In this document: piece after piece, positions 7,841 through 17,000 of the stretch
Layout of the letters: every line of letters begins with the position of its first letter
Numbering within the stretch: position 1 is the stretch's first letter
NCBI GenBank assembly: GCA_019637095.1
Contig: JAHBWG010000073.1
Location: 1 to 50,675 of the forward strand
Reading direction: 5' to 3'
Source: Sandaracinaceae bacterium
GTDB taxonomy: Bacteria > Myxococcota_A > Polyangia > Polyangiales > Sandaracinaceae
Length of the DNA: 50,675 nt
Translations under genes and position numbers: made by a program
Notes under the pieces: model-generated
Told to the model about the DNA's origin: nothing
The model's database searches: none
The model's input: only the letters and a program-made list of their open reading frames with translations

Positions 7841-8620
7841 GGGGACCGCGCCGCGCGTGACGACCCAACGCGTCGCCTGGACGAGCAGCTCCGGGCGCGC
7901 GGGGTCCATCGTCGGGTTCGGGCTGAACAAGAGGACGCGCCCCTCCCGGTAGCGGGCGGCGACGACCGCGGCGGTCCCCGGCATCTCGCCCGGGTGCGTG
8001 TCGTAGCGCGGCCAGTGGACGTCGGTCTCGAACGTGGCGAGCGGCACGAACGGCGCGAGCCCGGCGGCGCGCGCCGGCGCGATCAGCGGCCCGTTCTCGT
8101 AGTGCAGGACGACGGGCGCGGTCTCTCCGCGAGCGCGGAGCGCGGCCGCGCGCGTGCCTCGCCGCCACCTCTCGCCGGTCGCGTTCTCCGCCGCGACGAT
8201 CCCGATCTTGTGGAACTCCGCCGGGCCCTGCATCGCGAGGTAGGCCCCCGCGCAGATCCCCACGTAGCCGCCCCCGTCGGCGACGAAGCGGCGCACGCGC
8301 GCGCGGCCCTCCTCGCCGAGGAGCTGGCCCTGCACGGAGCCGCGGCCGCCCGTGAAGAGCACCGCGCGCGCGCCCTCGAGCGCGCTGCCGTCGCGGAACG
8401 CCTCCGGCCCCACGACGCGGACCTCGAAGCCGCCCGCCGCCTCGTAGGCCTCGACCGCGGTGCGCAGCGCGGTCGGCCCGACCCCGCGCGCCTCGAGCAC
8501 GACGACGCGCACGCGCTCGGGCTGCGCAAACGCGGCGCCCGCGAGCGCGGCGGCCGCGAGCGCGGTGAGCGCGGTGAGGCAGGTCCAGCGCTCGAGGCGC
8601 GTGCTGCGGCGCGGAGTCAT
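7805..8620 (-). CDS. Exported BPL_N / glutamine amidotransferase-like protein
   Basis: 271 residues. A signal peptide occupies the first 32 or so residues. The rest matches the class I amidotransferase-like fold found at the N-terminus of some biotin-protein ligases (BPL_N): strand VRVVVLEARGVG, AVLFTGGRGSV, a nucleophile elbow GGGYVGICAGAYLAM with Cys123, HYENGPL, and a closing FSPNPTMDPARPELL. Family members of this exported type are poorly studied; some are predicted hydrolases or sugar-binding proteins. The signal peptide argues against a biotin-ligase role. It overlaps the histidine kinase tail-to-tail by 36 bp. A GAGGAG ribosome site lies just upstream of the ATG. Confidence 0.78.
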   Translation of the reverse strand: MTPRRSTRLERWTCLTALTALAAAALAGAAFAQPERVRVVVLEARGVGPTALRTAVEAYEAAGGFEVRVVGPEAFRDGSALEGARAVLFTGGRGSVQGQLLGEEGRARVRRFVADGGGYVGICAGAYLAMQGPAEFHKIGIVAAENATGERWRRGTRAAALRARGETAPVVLHYENGPLIAPARAAGLAPFVPLATFETDVHWPRYDTHPGEMPGTAAVVAARYREGRVLLFSPNPTMDPARPELLVQATRWVVTRGAVPSRLAWRDVFAP

Positions 8621-8669
8621 CGGCTCCTCGGAGGATGGCGCCGCGCGCGCCGTGTCGCGAGCTCGCCGA

Positions 8670-10490
8670 TCACGGCGCGCGCGTCACCGTCACCACGCCG
8701 TCGGCGAGGGTCGCGTCCCCGACGACCTCGAACGTCGCCGCAAGGACGCCGCGCGCCGTCAGCGCCGCTGTCAACGCGGCTTGCCGTGGTGCATCGGAGG
8801 CGGGCACCGCGACGGTCCAGCGCTGGCCCCAGCGTTGGATGAGGTGGCGCGCGAGCTGGTCGAGCGACGGCGCCGAGATCGCGCGGACCGACCCGTCCGC
8901 CGAGAACCGCAGCACGCCGCGCAGCGGCGGCAGCGGCCCGGGGCCGGTCGCGATCCACCGCGCGCGGCCGCCGGTGTCGGGGCAGCCGTCGCCGTCCTCC
9001 ACGTCGTTGATCGTCTCGGGCTGGCCGGGGCAGCGGTCGTCCGCGTCGAGCACGCCGTCGCGGTCGTCGTCGGGCTCGGGGCACCCGTCCTCGTCCTCGA
9101 GCCCGTCGCGATCCTCGGGCTCGCGCGGGCAGCGGTCGTCCGCGTCGAGGATTCCGTCGCCGTCGTCGTCGGGGTCGGGGCAGCCGTCCTCGTCTTGCCA
9201 GCCGTCGCGGTCCTCGGCCTCGCGCGGGCACTGGTCGTCCGCGTCCGGGATTCCGTCGTCGTCGTCGTCGAGGTCGGGGCAGCCGTCCTCGTCCTGCCAG
9301 CCGTCGGCGTCCTCGGGCACGTCGGGGCACGCGTCGTCGCCGTCGTCGACGCCGTCTGCGTCGCGGTCGCGCACGGCGTCGGTGCAGCCGTCCTCGTCCT
9401 CGTCGCGGTCGAAGTCCGCCGCCTCGTTCGGGCAGCGATCGTCCGCGTCCGGCACGAGGTCCCCGTCGTTGTCGAGGTCGGGGCAGCCGTCGTCGTCCTG
9501 CCAGCCGTCGAGGTCCTCGGGCATCCGCGGGCACTGGTCCTCGGCGTCGACGATGCCGTCTCCGTCGACGTCGTGCGTGCGCGGCGCGAGCTCGACGCCG
9601 AACATCGCGCGCAAGCCCGGCGTGCCCACGCCGCCGCTCAGCCCGGTCCCCACGATCCAGCTCAGCGCGACGTCTCCGTCGGCCCAACGCGCGCCGAGGT
9701 CGCCCTCGACCGCGGTGGTCGGCGCGTGGAACGGCTCGTCGGCGTCGAGGCCGGTCACCACGCGCACCTCGAGCAGCGCGCTCAGGTTCTCGACGAGGAA
9801 GGTCGGCGTGCGGATCGCGCCGCCGAAGAAGAGCTCGTTGCGGAACAGCACGCCGAGCAGGCGCGGCTCCGCGAGGCGGTGCCGGTAGCCGATCTCGCCG
9901 CCGATCGCGAAGTCGAGGAAGCGGAAGTCCCCGATGACGCGCGCCTCGAGCTGCGGGTTGCCTTCGCCCGCGAGCTGCTGCTCGAGCCCCCACGGCAGGG
10001 TGAGCCCGAGCTGCACGGCGAGGCCCGCGCCTTCGACGCGCTCGTGGTCCGGCGTCGAGCCCTCGCCGAGCAGGCGCGCGCGCACACCGAGGAACGCGTC
10101 GCGCATCGCGCCGCTCGCGAGCGCCGGGCCGCCGTCGAGCGGGCTCGCGTCGGCCTCTTGCCAGATCACCACCGGCGCGTGGAGCACGACCGCCAGCCGA
10201 TCGAGGACGCCGAGCTGCGCGGCGAGCTCGCCGCTCACCCGGTGGCCGACGATCGGGACGAGCTCGCCCGTGTCGAGCCGGCGCAGGGTGAGCGGCTGCG
10301 ACGCGTAGCCCGTCCAGAGCGAGACGTCGTACGCCCAGGGCCCGGGGGTGCGCGTGCCCGGGATCCCGAGGTACCCGTGACGGTCGGGGCTCGGACGGAA
10401 CCGCTCGATGTCGAGGCTCCGCGTCTGCCCGGCGGCGATCGCCGGGGCGAGGACGGTCAGCGCGAGCGTCGCGGCCCAGAGGGTACGCAT
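8670..10490 (-). CDS. Outer-membrane protein with thrombospondin type 3 repeats
   Basis: 606 residues. After a signal peptide (to about residue 22), residues 25-315 look like an outer-membrane beta-barrel, with alternating strands and aromatic ends (GYRHRLAEPRLLGVLFRNELFFGG, GDVALSWIVGTGLSGG in part). Six calcium-binding thrombospondin type 3 units follow (pattern DxDxDGxxDxxDxCP). The last 80 residues resemble an OmpA C-terminal domain in strand order (LRGVLRFSADGSV, SLDQLARHL) but lack the N-x2-L-S-x2-R-A peptidoglycan motif. In the family, such proteins tether the outer membrane to the wall and adhere or bind calcium; here wall binding is doubtful. It is divergent from the lipoprotein gene at 10532 with a 41-nt shared promoter region. 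Confidence 0.85.
   Translation of the reverse strand: MRTLWAATLALTVLAPAIAAGQTRSLDIERFRPSPDRHGYLGIPGTRTPGPWAYDVSLWTGYASQPLTLRRLDTGELVPIVGHRVSGELAAQLGVLDRLAVVLHAPVVIWQEADASPLDGGPALASGAMRDAFLGVRARLLGEGSTPDHERVEGAGLAVQLGLTLPWGLEQQLAGEGNPQLEARVIGDFRFLDFAIGGEIGYRHRLAEPRLLGVLFRNELFFGGAIRTPTFLVENLSALLEVRVVTGLDADEPFHAPTTAVEGDLGARWADGDVALSWIVGTGLSGGVGTPGLRAMFGVELAPRTHDVDGDGIVDAEDQCPRMPEDLDGWQDDDGCPDLDNDGDLVPDADDRCPNEAADFDRDEDEDGCTDAVRDRDADGVDDGDDACPDVPEDADGWQDEDGCPDLDDDDDGIPDADDQCPREAEDRDGWQDEDGCPDPDDDGDGILDADDRCPREPEDRDGLEDEDGCPEPDDDRDGVLDADDRCPGQPETINDVEDGDGCPDTGGRARWIATGPGPLPPLRGVLRFSADGSVRAISAPSLDQLARHLIQRWGQRWTVAVPASDAPRQAALTAALTARGVLAATFEVVGDATLADGVVTVTRAP
8996..9560 (-). repeat. Thrombospondin type 3 coding repeats
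   Basis: Six imperfect in-frame repeats, rich in GTC/GTCGTC on the plus strand, coding acidic calcium-binding loops. They are internal to the outer-membrane protein gene. Confidence 0.8.
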
Positions 10491-10499
10491 CGGGGCGCG

Positions 10500-10505
10500 A
10501 GCATA
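10500..10505 (-). promoter_or_regulatory. -10-like hexamer TATGCT, 9 nt from ATG 10490
   Basis: TATGCT read on the minus strand, 9 nt before the start of the outer-membrane protein gene. It lies back to back with the plus-strand element at 10519. Confidence 0.5.
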
Positions 10506-10518
10506 CCTCGGGTTCGGG

Positions 10519-10524
10519 TATCAT
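10519..10524 (+). promoter_or_regulatory. -10-like hexamer TATCAT, 7 nt from ATG 10532
   Basis: TATCAT followed by seven G/C bases and the ATG. The 41-nt gap has no room for two ordinary leaders. Confidence 0.5.
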
Positions 10525-10531
10525 CGCGCCC

Positions 10532-11257
10532 ATGGGGGCCCGCGCCCGTACGTTGCTCTCCACCTCGCTCCTCGTCTTCGGATGCGGCGGCGGCGATCCG
10601 GCGCCCGCGCCGGCGACCGCAGGCGACGAGGCGAGCCGGGCGGAGGCGACGAGCGCGGCGGAGCCGACGAGCGCGACCACGCCGGCGCTGCGCCGTCTGG
10701 ATGAACAAGTCATGTTGACGTACGAGGTGCGCCTCGACGACGCGCCGGCGCCGATCGAGGTGCGCATGGTCGTCCAGCAGCGGATCCTGCGGGGCAGGGC
10801 GGTGGCGGTGCGCCTCGTGCCGATCGGGACGCCCCTGGGCGAGGAGCCGGTCTACCCGCAGTGGCTCGTCGCGACGCCGGAGGCGCTGTCGGGGCTCGAG
10901 GAGACGGCCTCGCTGACGACGCCGGGGTTCGTCCCGATCGACGAGCGCGGCGCGCTCCGCACCGAGGCGGCGAGCGCGCAGCTCTGGCGGCTCGAGGCGC
11001 GCTGGCTGCGCGCCGGCGAGGCGAGCGGCGGGACGGAGGCGGCGGTCGGCTGGACGCTGGTCGAGCGCGTCGGCGCGATCACCGAGCCGGTGGCGGCGAG
11101 CGACTGCGTGCGCCTCGAGCGCGGCGACGACACGGCGAGCAGCACCCTGCTCGTCTGCGCGGACGTCGGCGTCGTCGAGCGCCAGGACGCCGCCGAGAGC
11201 CGCGCCGTCGCGTGGCGGCTCACGGCCGTCGGGGTGCGCCCTCAGGAGCTCGAGTGA
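10532..11257 (+). CDS. Putative lipoprotein, unknown function
   Basis: 241 residues. The N-terminus is a short signal with lipobox VFGC (Cys18), then a GGG and an Ala/Thr/Ser/Glu-rich linker to about residue 52. The remainder is mixed beta sequence (VMLTYEVRLDDAPAPIEVRM, VAVRLVPIGTPL, RLTAVGVRPQELE) without a domain I recognise. It lies 25 nt upstream of the sigma-54 activator gene and the gap carries no promoter-like element, so the lipoprotein and activator are probably one transcript. It may be an envelope input or a target of that regulator, but this is inference from position only. Confidence 0.72.
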   Translation: MGARARTLLSTSLLVFGCGGGDPAPAPATAGDEASRAEATSAAEPTSATTPALRRLDEQVMLTYEVRLDDAPAPIEVRMVVQQRILRGRAVAVRLVPIGTPLGEEPVYPQWLVATPEALSGLEETASLTTPGFVPIDERGALRTEAASAQLWRLEARWLRAGEASGGTEAAVGWTLVERVGAITEPVAASDCVRLERGDDTASSTLLVCADVGVVERQDAAESRAVAWRLTAVGVRPQELE

Positions 11258-11282
11258 CGAGCGCCTCGCGAGCGAACGGTCG

Positions 11283-12638
11283 ATGCCGCGCGTCCTGATC
11301 GTCGACGACGAGGAGAACATCCGGCTGGTCTTGCGGACCATGCTCGGCAAGCACGGCTACCTCGTCGAGGTCGCCTCGAGCGGCGAGGAGGCGCTCGCCG
11401 CCGCGGCGCGCACGCCGCCCGACTACGTGATCGCGGATGTCCGCATGTCGGGCATGAGCGGCATCGAGCTCGCTCGCGCCCTCGGTGCCCTCGAGTCACC
11501 GCCGACGGTGATCGTGATGAGCGCGTACGGCTCGGTGGAGCTCGCGCTCGAGGCGATGAAGGCGGGCGCCTACGACTACGTCAGCAAGCCCTTCAAGCAG
11601 GACGAGGTGCTCCTCGCGCTGCGCAAGGCCGAGGAGCGCGAGGCGCTCAAGCGCGAGAACCGCGCGCTCAAGGCCGAGCTCGCCGAGCGCTCGCGCTTCG
11701 CGGGGATGATCGGCCGCAGCGAGGCGATGCGCGCGGTGTTCCGCACGATCGAGAAGGCCGCCGCGTTCTCCACGACGGTGCTGATCCAGGGCGAGAGCGG
11801 CGTCGGCAAGGAGCTCGTCGCGCGCGCGCTCCACGATCGCGGGCCGCGCGCCGCGGCGCCGTTCGTCGCGGTGAACTGCGGCGCGATCCCCGAGTCGCTG
11901 ATCGAGTCGGAGCTGTTCGGCCACAAGCGCGGCGCGTTCACCGACGCCTCGAGCGACAAGCCGGGCCTGTTCGAGGAGGCGAGCGGCGGCACGCTCTTCC
12001 TGGACGAGATCGGCGAGCTGCCGCTCGGCACGCAGGTCAAGCTCCTGCGGGTGCTGCAGGAGGGGACGCTCCGTCGCCTCGGCGAGACGCGCGACCGCAA
12101 CGTCGACGTCCGGGTGGTCGCGGCGACGGTGCGCGTGCTCAAGGACGAGGTCGACGCCGGGCGGTTCCGCGAGGACCTCTACTACCGCCTCAACGTCCTG
12201 CCGCTCCACGTGCCGCCGCTCCGGCAGCGCAAGGAGGACCTCTCCCTGCTCATCGATCACTTCATGGAGCGCACCAACCGGCGCCTCGGCACCGCGATCC
12301 GCGGCATCGACGCGCGCGCCCACAAGCTCATGCTCGCCTACCACTGGCCCGGCAACGTGCGCGAGCTCGAGAACGTGCTCGAGCGCGCCATCGTGCTCGC
12401 GGACGGGGACATCCTCTCCGAGACGGACCTGCCCGAGCGCCTGCGCGAGCCCGACCCGGTGCAGGCGGTGCTCGCGACGGGCGAGCTGTCGATCAAGAAG
12501 ACGCAGCGGTACATCGAGGAGACGTTGATCCGCCGCGCGCTCGAGGAGACCGGCGGCAACCGCACCAAGGCGAGCAAGCTGCTCGAGATCTCGCACCGCG
12601 CCCTGCTCTACAAGATCAAGGACTACGGGCTCGGGTGA
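11283..12638 (+). CDS. NtrC-family sigma-54 activator, GAFTDA variant
   Basis: 451 residues. Domain order is a receiver (VLIVDDEEN, phospho-Asp52, Lys in SKPF about 101-104), a linker coiled coil (about 112-138), an AAA+ domain and a Fis-type helix-turn-helix (NRTKASKLLEISHRALLYKIK). Walker A is GESGVGKE (170-177) and Walker B GGTLFLDEIGE (235-245). The sigma-54 contact loop, normally GAFTGA, is GAFTDA (217-222), with Asp221 for Gly. The protein should act as a phosphorylation-controlled ATPase opening sigma-54 promoters, but the loop change may alter sigma-54 contact. The sensor kinase is not adjacent. It ends 12 nt from the convergent biotinyl-protein gene. Confidence 0.93.
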   Translation: MPRVLIVDDEENIRLVLRTMLGKHGYLVEVASSGEEALAAAARTPPDYVIADVRMSGMSGIELARALGALESPPTVIVMSAYGSVELALEAMKAGAYDYVSKPFKQDEVLLALRKAEEREALKRENRALKAELAERSRFAGMIGRSEAMRAVFRTIEKAAAFSTTVLIQGESGVGKELVARALHDRGPRAAAPFVAVNCGAIPESLIESELFGHKRGAFTDASSDKPGLFEEASGGTLFLDEIGELPLGTQVKLLRVLQEGTLRRLGETRDRNVDVRVVAATVRVLKDEVDAGRFREDLYYRLNVLPLHVPPLRQRKEDLSLLIDHFMERTNRRLGTAIRGIDARAHKLMLAYHWPGNVRELENVLERAIVLADGDILSETDLPERLREPDPVQAVLATGELSIKKTQRYIEETLIRRALEETGGNRTKASKLLEISHRALLYKIKDYGLG

Positions 12639-12657
12639 GCCTCCAACGGCTCAACCC
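12633..12657. terminator. Weak hairpin across convergent stops
   Basis: GGGTGAGCC and GGCTCAACCC pair with a single bulged A around a 6-nt loop. The structure spans the ends of the two convergent genes. It has no T-run on either side, so terminator function is a guess from position. Confidence 0.3.
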
Positions 12658-13157
12658 GCCGGGACGAAGCGGACGAGCAGCGCGCCGCCCTCGACGCTCG
12701 AGCCCTCGCTCGCGAGGACCTCGGCGACCTCGCCGCCGATCGGCGCGCGCAGCTCGTTCTCCATCTTCATCGCCTCGATCACGACGCAGGGGGCGCCGTG
12801 CGCGACCGCCTGCCCCGCGGTGACCAGCACCTTGACCACGCGCCCCGGCATCGGCGCGCGCAGCTCCGTGCCGCCGCCGCCGAGCGTCGCGCCGCCGCGC
12901 CGCCGCGCGCGCATGCGCTCGGAGAGCACCTCCGCGCCCGCGCGGCGCTCGCCCGCGGCGAGCTGCACCGCGTCCGGCGGCCCGCCGATCGCGAGGTCGA
13001 TCACGCGCGCGCCGATCCGCAGGCTCAGCCCGCCGGGCACGCGCACGACGTCGACGTCCTGCGGCTCCCCGTCGAGCGCGACGCCGACCCGGCCGTCCGG
13101 GAGGATCGTCACGTCCACGTCGCGCTCCTCGCCCTCGATGGTCACGCGGTACTTCAT
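12651..13157 (-). CDS. Biotin carboxyl carrier-type protein
   Basis: 168 residues. The C-terminal 75 form a biotinyl/lipoyl domain: APMPGRVVKVLV (101-112), the biotinylation motif EAMKMEN (128-134) with target Lys131, and APIGGEV (138-144). The N-terminal half is beta-rich (YRVTIEGEERDVDV) and resembles the linker region of propionyl-/acetyl-CoA carboxylase carrier subunits. It should carry CO2 between carboxylase and transferase subunits, but no biotin carboxylase, carboxyltransferase or biotin ligase gene is in the window, so it is an orphan. A TAGCTT element lies 8 nt upstream of the ATG and overlaps the promoter of the divergent CPBP gene. Confidence 0.88.
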   Translation of the reverse strand: MKYRVTIEGEERDVDVTILPDGRVGVALDGEPQDVDVVRVPGGLSLRIGARVIDLAIGGPPDAVQLAAGERRAGAEVLSERMRARRRGGATLGGGGTELRAPMPGRVVKVLVTAGQAVAHGAPCVVIEAMKMENELRAPIGGEVAEVLASEGSSVEGGALLVRFVPAG

Positions 13158-13165
13158 CGCGCGGG

Positions 13166-13175
13166 AAGCTAGCAT
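13166..13175. promoter_or_regulatory. Overlapping divergent -10-like elements
   Basis: The 10-nt sequence AAGCTAGCAT holds TAGCTT on the minus strand (13171-13166, 8 nt from ATG 13157) and TAGCAT on the plus strand (13170-13175, 13 nt from ATG 13189). Polymerase could occupy only one at a time, so the two genes would compete. Confidence 0.45.
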
Positions 13176-13188
13176 GTCGGGGGACTGT

Positions 13189-13980
13189 ATGAAGGCCGTG
13201 GAGGAGCAGGCGACGCGCAGGGCGCCCGAGGGCGCGGGGAGGGCGGCGAAGAAGGGGCCGAAGGCGGCGCCCGAGCGCGGCTCGCGGTTCCGGCGTTGGC
13301 TCACGCACCGGCACGATCCCTTGACGGGGCTGCTCCTCACCATCCCGGTGTTCCTCGTCTATCACCTCGGGATCTTGCTCATCGACCTGCGCAACGGGGT
13401 GGATCTGGTGAGCGGGCTGACGTTCCTGCTCCTGCAACGAAGCTTGCTCGCCTACGTGCTCGTGACGCTGGGGTACGCGGTCGCGATCGGCGTCGCCGCC
13501 GCGATCCTGCGCAAGAAGGGGAAGATCCAGCCGGCGGAGCTCCTGCCGGTGCTCGGCGAGAGCGTCGTGTTGGCGCTCGTGATGGCGTTCACGGTCGGCT
13601 GGGCCACCTCGCACCTCGTGGACTGGCAGGCCGGGCCGAGCGCGATGGGGCCGCTCGAGAAGCTCGTGATGGCGGCGGGCGCGGGCTTCCACGAGGAGCT
13701 CGTGTTCCGCGTCGGCGTGTTCGCCGGCGGGACCTGGCTGCTCCAGAAGGCGATGAAGGAGCGCTCGGAGCTCAAGCCCGCGCTGGTGATGGCGCTGTTC
13801 TCCTCGGTGGTGTTCAGCGCCATCCACTACGTCGGGCCGTTCGGCGACCCGTTCCGAATCGACAGCTTCGTGTTCCGCGCCCTCGCCGGGCTCTTCCTAG
13901 CCGGCGTCTACCGCTGGCGCGGATTCGCCGTCGCGGTCTACACGCACACGATCTACGACCTGATCGTGTTCTTCCTCTGA
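13189..13980 (+). CDS. CPBP family intramembrane metalloprotease
   Basis: 263 residues from ATG 13189. After a basic N-terminus there are about seven hydrophobic segments. The CPBP (Abi/CaaX protease-like) motifs are present: HEELVFRVG with Glu169, Glu170 and Arg174; FSAIHY with His213; and THTIYD with His253 and Asp257. Bacterial members cleave within membranes, and several act in prenyl-protein-like processing or bacteriocin immunity; the substrate here is unknown. An in-frame ATG at 13174 (preceded by GGGAAG) is the alternative start. I prefer 13189 because the -10-like TAGCAT covers 13174. The divergent neighbour is the biotinyl protein. Confidence 0.86.
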   Translation: MKAVEEQATRRAPEGAGRAAKKGPKAAPERGSRFRRWLTHRHDPLTGLLLTIPVFLVYHLGILLIDLRNGVDLVSGLTFLLLQRSLLAYVLVTLGYAVAIGVAAAILRKKGKIQPAELLPVLGESVVLALVMAFTVGWATSHLVDWQAGPSAMGPLEKLVMAAGAGFHEELVFRVGVFAGGTWLLQKAMKERSELKPALVMALFSSVVFSAIHYVGPFGDPFRIDSFVFRALAGLFLAGVYRWRGFAVAVYTHTIYDLIVFFL

Positions 13981-14011
13981 TCCGAGCCGACGGACCCGAG
14001 GGGGCCGGAGG

Positions 14012-17000
14012 TCATAGGATCCGGATCTGGAACTCCGCCGTCACGCTGTGGTGCTGGTCCATGCGGACCGTACAGAGGGTCGAGGTGCTGCACCCCGGCG
14101 CGTTCACCCAGCGCAGGAACGTGTATCCACTCGCGGGGCGCGCCGTGAGGGAGACGGAGGTGTTGATGGGGTAGTACTCGCTGCAGTCGCTGGGGCAGCT
14201 GATCCCGCTGCCCGTGACGGTCCCCGCGCTCACCGTGCTCACACCCAAGTGGTAGTGCGTGGGAGCGAACGCGGCGATCAGGTCTCGCGCGGCGGTCATC
14301 TCGACGGTGCACGTCGCAGTGGTCTGTGAGCCCTCGAGGCACGTCGCCCCGCTCCAGCTGTCGAACCGCGCGTACGTCCCGGGCTCGGCGCGCAGTCGCA
14401 CACGGGTCCCATAGTCGTAGTCGCCGGCGCAGGTGTTGCGTACGCACGTGAGCCCCGCAGGTTCGGCGCTCACGCTCCCCGACCCGGAGATCCTCACGGT
14501 GATCCGACGGGTGGTGATGCGGAAGGTCGCGAGGGCCGAGCGGTCGCCGTTCATCGCGATCGTGCAGACCTCACCCGAGCAGGCACCCTGCCAGCCCGCG
14601 AACTCCCAGCCCTCATCGGGGATCGCGGTCAGCGTCACACTCGTGCCGTGGTCGAACGTCGTCTCGCATCGGGTGCCGCAGTCGATCCCTCCGGGGGACG
14701 AGCGGACGTAGCCGGCCCCTTCCCTCGCGACGCGCAAGACACGTTGCACCGGGTTGAAGATCACGCCGACCCCGCGGTCGCTCGTCATCGACAGCGTGCA
14801 GGTGTTGCCGGTCACTCCCGCACACGCGCCGTCCCACGCGACGGTGACGTTGCCGGAGCTCGGCGTCGCGGTGAGCGTGACGCTCGTCCCGTGCGAGTAG
14901 CTCGCGCTGCACGTCGAGCCGCAGGAGATCCCGCCGGGGCTCGAGGCGACGCTGCCGCTCGCCGTGCCCCCGAGGCGGACGTCGAGTCGGCGCGAGAGGA
15001 GGTCGAACCGCGCCGTCACCGAGCGCGCCGCCGTCATCGACACGGTGCACACGTTCCCCGAGGTGCTCGCGCAGCCGGTCCAGCCGCCGAACGAGCTGGT
15101 AGCTCCGTTCGCGGCCGCGGTCAGCACGACGTCCGTGCCGTGCGGGAAGTCCGCGCCGCAGGCGGAGCCGCTGGCGCAGGAGAGGCCGGCGGGCATCGAG
15201 CTCACCGAGCCCGCGCCCGAGCCGCTCCAGCCCACCGTCAGCCGACGCGAGAGGAGATCGAACCGCGCCGTCACCGAGCGCGCCGCCGTCATCGACACGG
15301 TGCACGTGTTGCCGGAGGTGCTCGCGCAGCCGGTCCAGCCGCCGAACGAGCTGGTGGTTCCGTTCTCCACCGCCGTCAGCACGACGTCCGTGCCGTGCGG
15401 GAAGTCCGCGCCGCAGGTGGAGCCGCTGGCGCAGGAGAGGCCGGCGGGCATCGAGCTCACCGAGCCGGCGCCCGAGCCGCTCCAGCCCACCGTCAGCCGA
15501 CGCGAGAGGAGATCGAACCGCGCCGTCACCATCCGCGCCTCCGTCATCGCGACCGTGCAGGTGGCGGTGGCGCCCATGCAGGCGCCCGACCAGCCCGCGA
15601 AGCTCGACGTCGCCGACTCCGGCGCGGCCGTCAGCGTGACCATCGTGCCGTGGTCGTAGTCCTCGGTGCAGTCGGCGCCGCAGGCGATCCCCGCCGGCAT
15701 CGAGCTCACCGACCCGGTTCCGGTCCCGGCGAGCGTCACCGCGAGCGCGCGGGGCACCAGGGTGAACGTCGCGGTGACGCTGCGCGCCTCGGTCATCGAA
15801 ACGGCGCAGCTGCGGCTCGCGCCGGCGCAGGCGCCCGTCCAGCCCGCGAACGTCGACGTGGCCACGTCCTCGGCGGCGGTCAGCGTGACGAGCGTCCCGT
15901 GCGCGAACGCCGCGTCGCACGTCGTGCCGCACGCGATCCCTGCCGGGCTCGACGTGACCGAGCCGGCGCCGTTGCCCGCGCGCGCCACGCTCAGCGTGCG
16001 GCTCAGGAGCGTGAAGGTCGCGGTGACGTTGCGCGCCTCCGTCATCGAGACGGTGCACGTGGTCGCGCTCCCGCTGCACGCGCCCGACCAGCCCGCGAAG
16101 CGCGAGTCCGCGGCGGACGCCGTCGCGCTCAGCGTCACCGTCGTGCCGTGATCGAACGTCGCGGCGCACTCGCCGCCGCACGAGATCCCCGCGGGGCTCG
16201 AGCCCACGGTGCCGTTGCCCGAGCCGGCGCGCGTGACGGTGAGCGTGCGCGGTCGCAGCGCGAAGCTCGCGGACACCGCGAGCGGCGAGGTGACGCGCAC
16301 GGTGCAGGTGGGCGAGGTGCCGCTGCACGCGCCCGACCAGCCCTCGAACGTCGAGGTCGCGTCGGGCGTCGCGGTGAGGGTCACGGTGGTGCCGTGATCG
16401 AACTCGTGCGTGCAGTCGGTCCCGCAGTCGATGCCCGCGGGGCTAGAGGTCACGGCGCCGCTACCCGACCCGACGCGCGTCACGGTCAGCTCGCGCTCGC
16501 CGAGCGCGAACGTCGCCGTCACCGCGCGCGCCTCGGTCATCGCGACGGTGCACGTCCTCGACGTGCCGGTGCACGCGCCGCCCCAGCCGGCGAAGGTGGA
16601 GCTCGCGTCGTCGGTCGCGGTGAGCGTCACGCGCGCGTCGTGCTCGAACGTGGCGCCGCAGCGCGAGCCGCAGTCGACGCCGGCAGGGCTCGAGGTCACG
16701 CGGCCGCTGCCCGTGCCGGCGAGCTGCACCTCGAGCTCCCAGCGACGCACCGCGAAGCGAGCCTCGATGGTGCGCGCCTCGCTCATCGTCACGAGGCACG
16801 TCGCGTCGGCGCCGCTGCACGCGCCGCTCCACCCCTCGAACGTGGAGCCCGCGTCCGGGCTCGCGGTGAGCGTGACGACCGCGCCGTGCTCGAACGCCTC
16901 CGCGCAGTCGGCGCCGCAGTCGATCCCGGCCGGGTCCGAGCGCACGACGCCGCGCCCCGCGCCGGACGTCGTCACCGTGAGCGCGTAGCGGTTCGTCTCG

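Noticed and set aside
8460-10718. 752-residue plus-strand frame opposite the outer-membrane protein
   Set aside because: Composition is Arg/Val/Ala-rich, mirroring the Asp-rich calcium repeats on the other strand.
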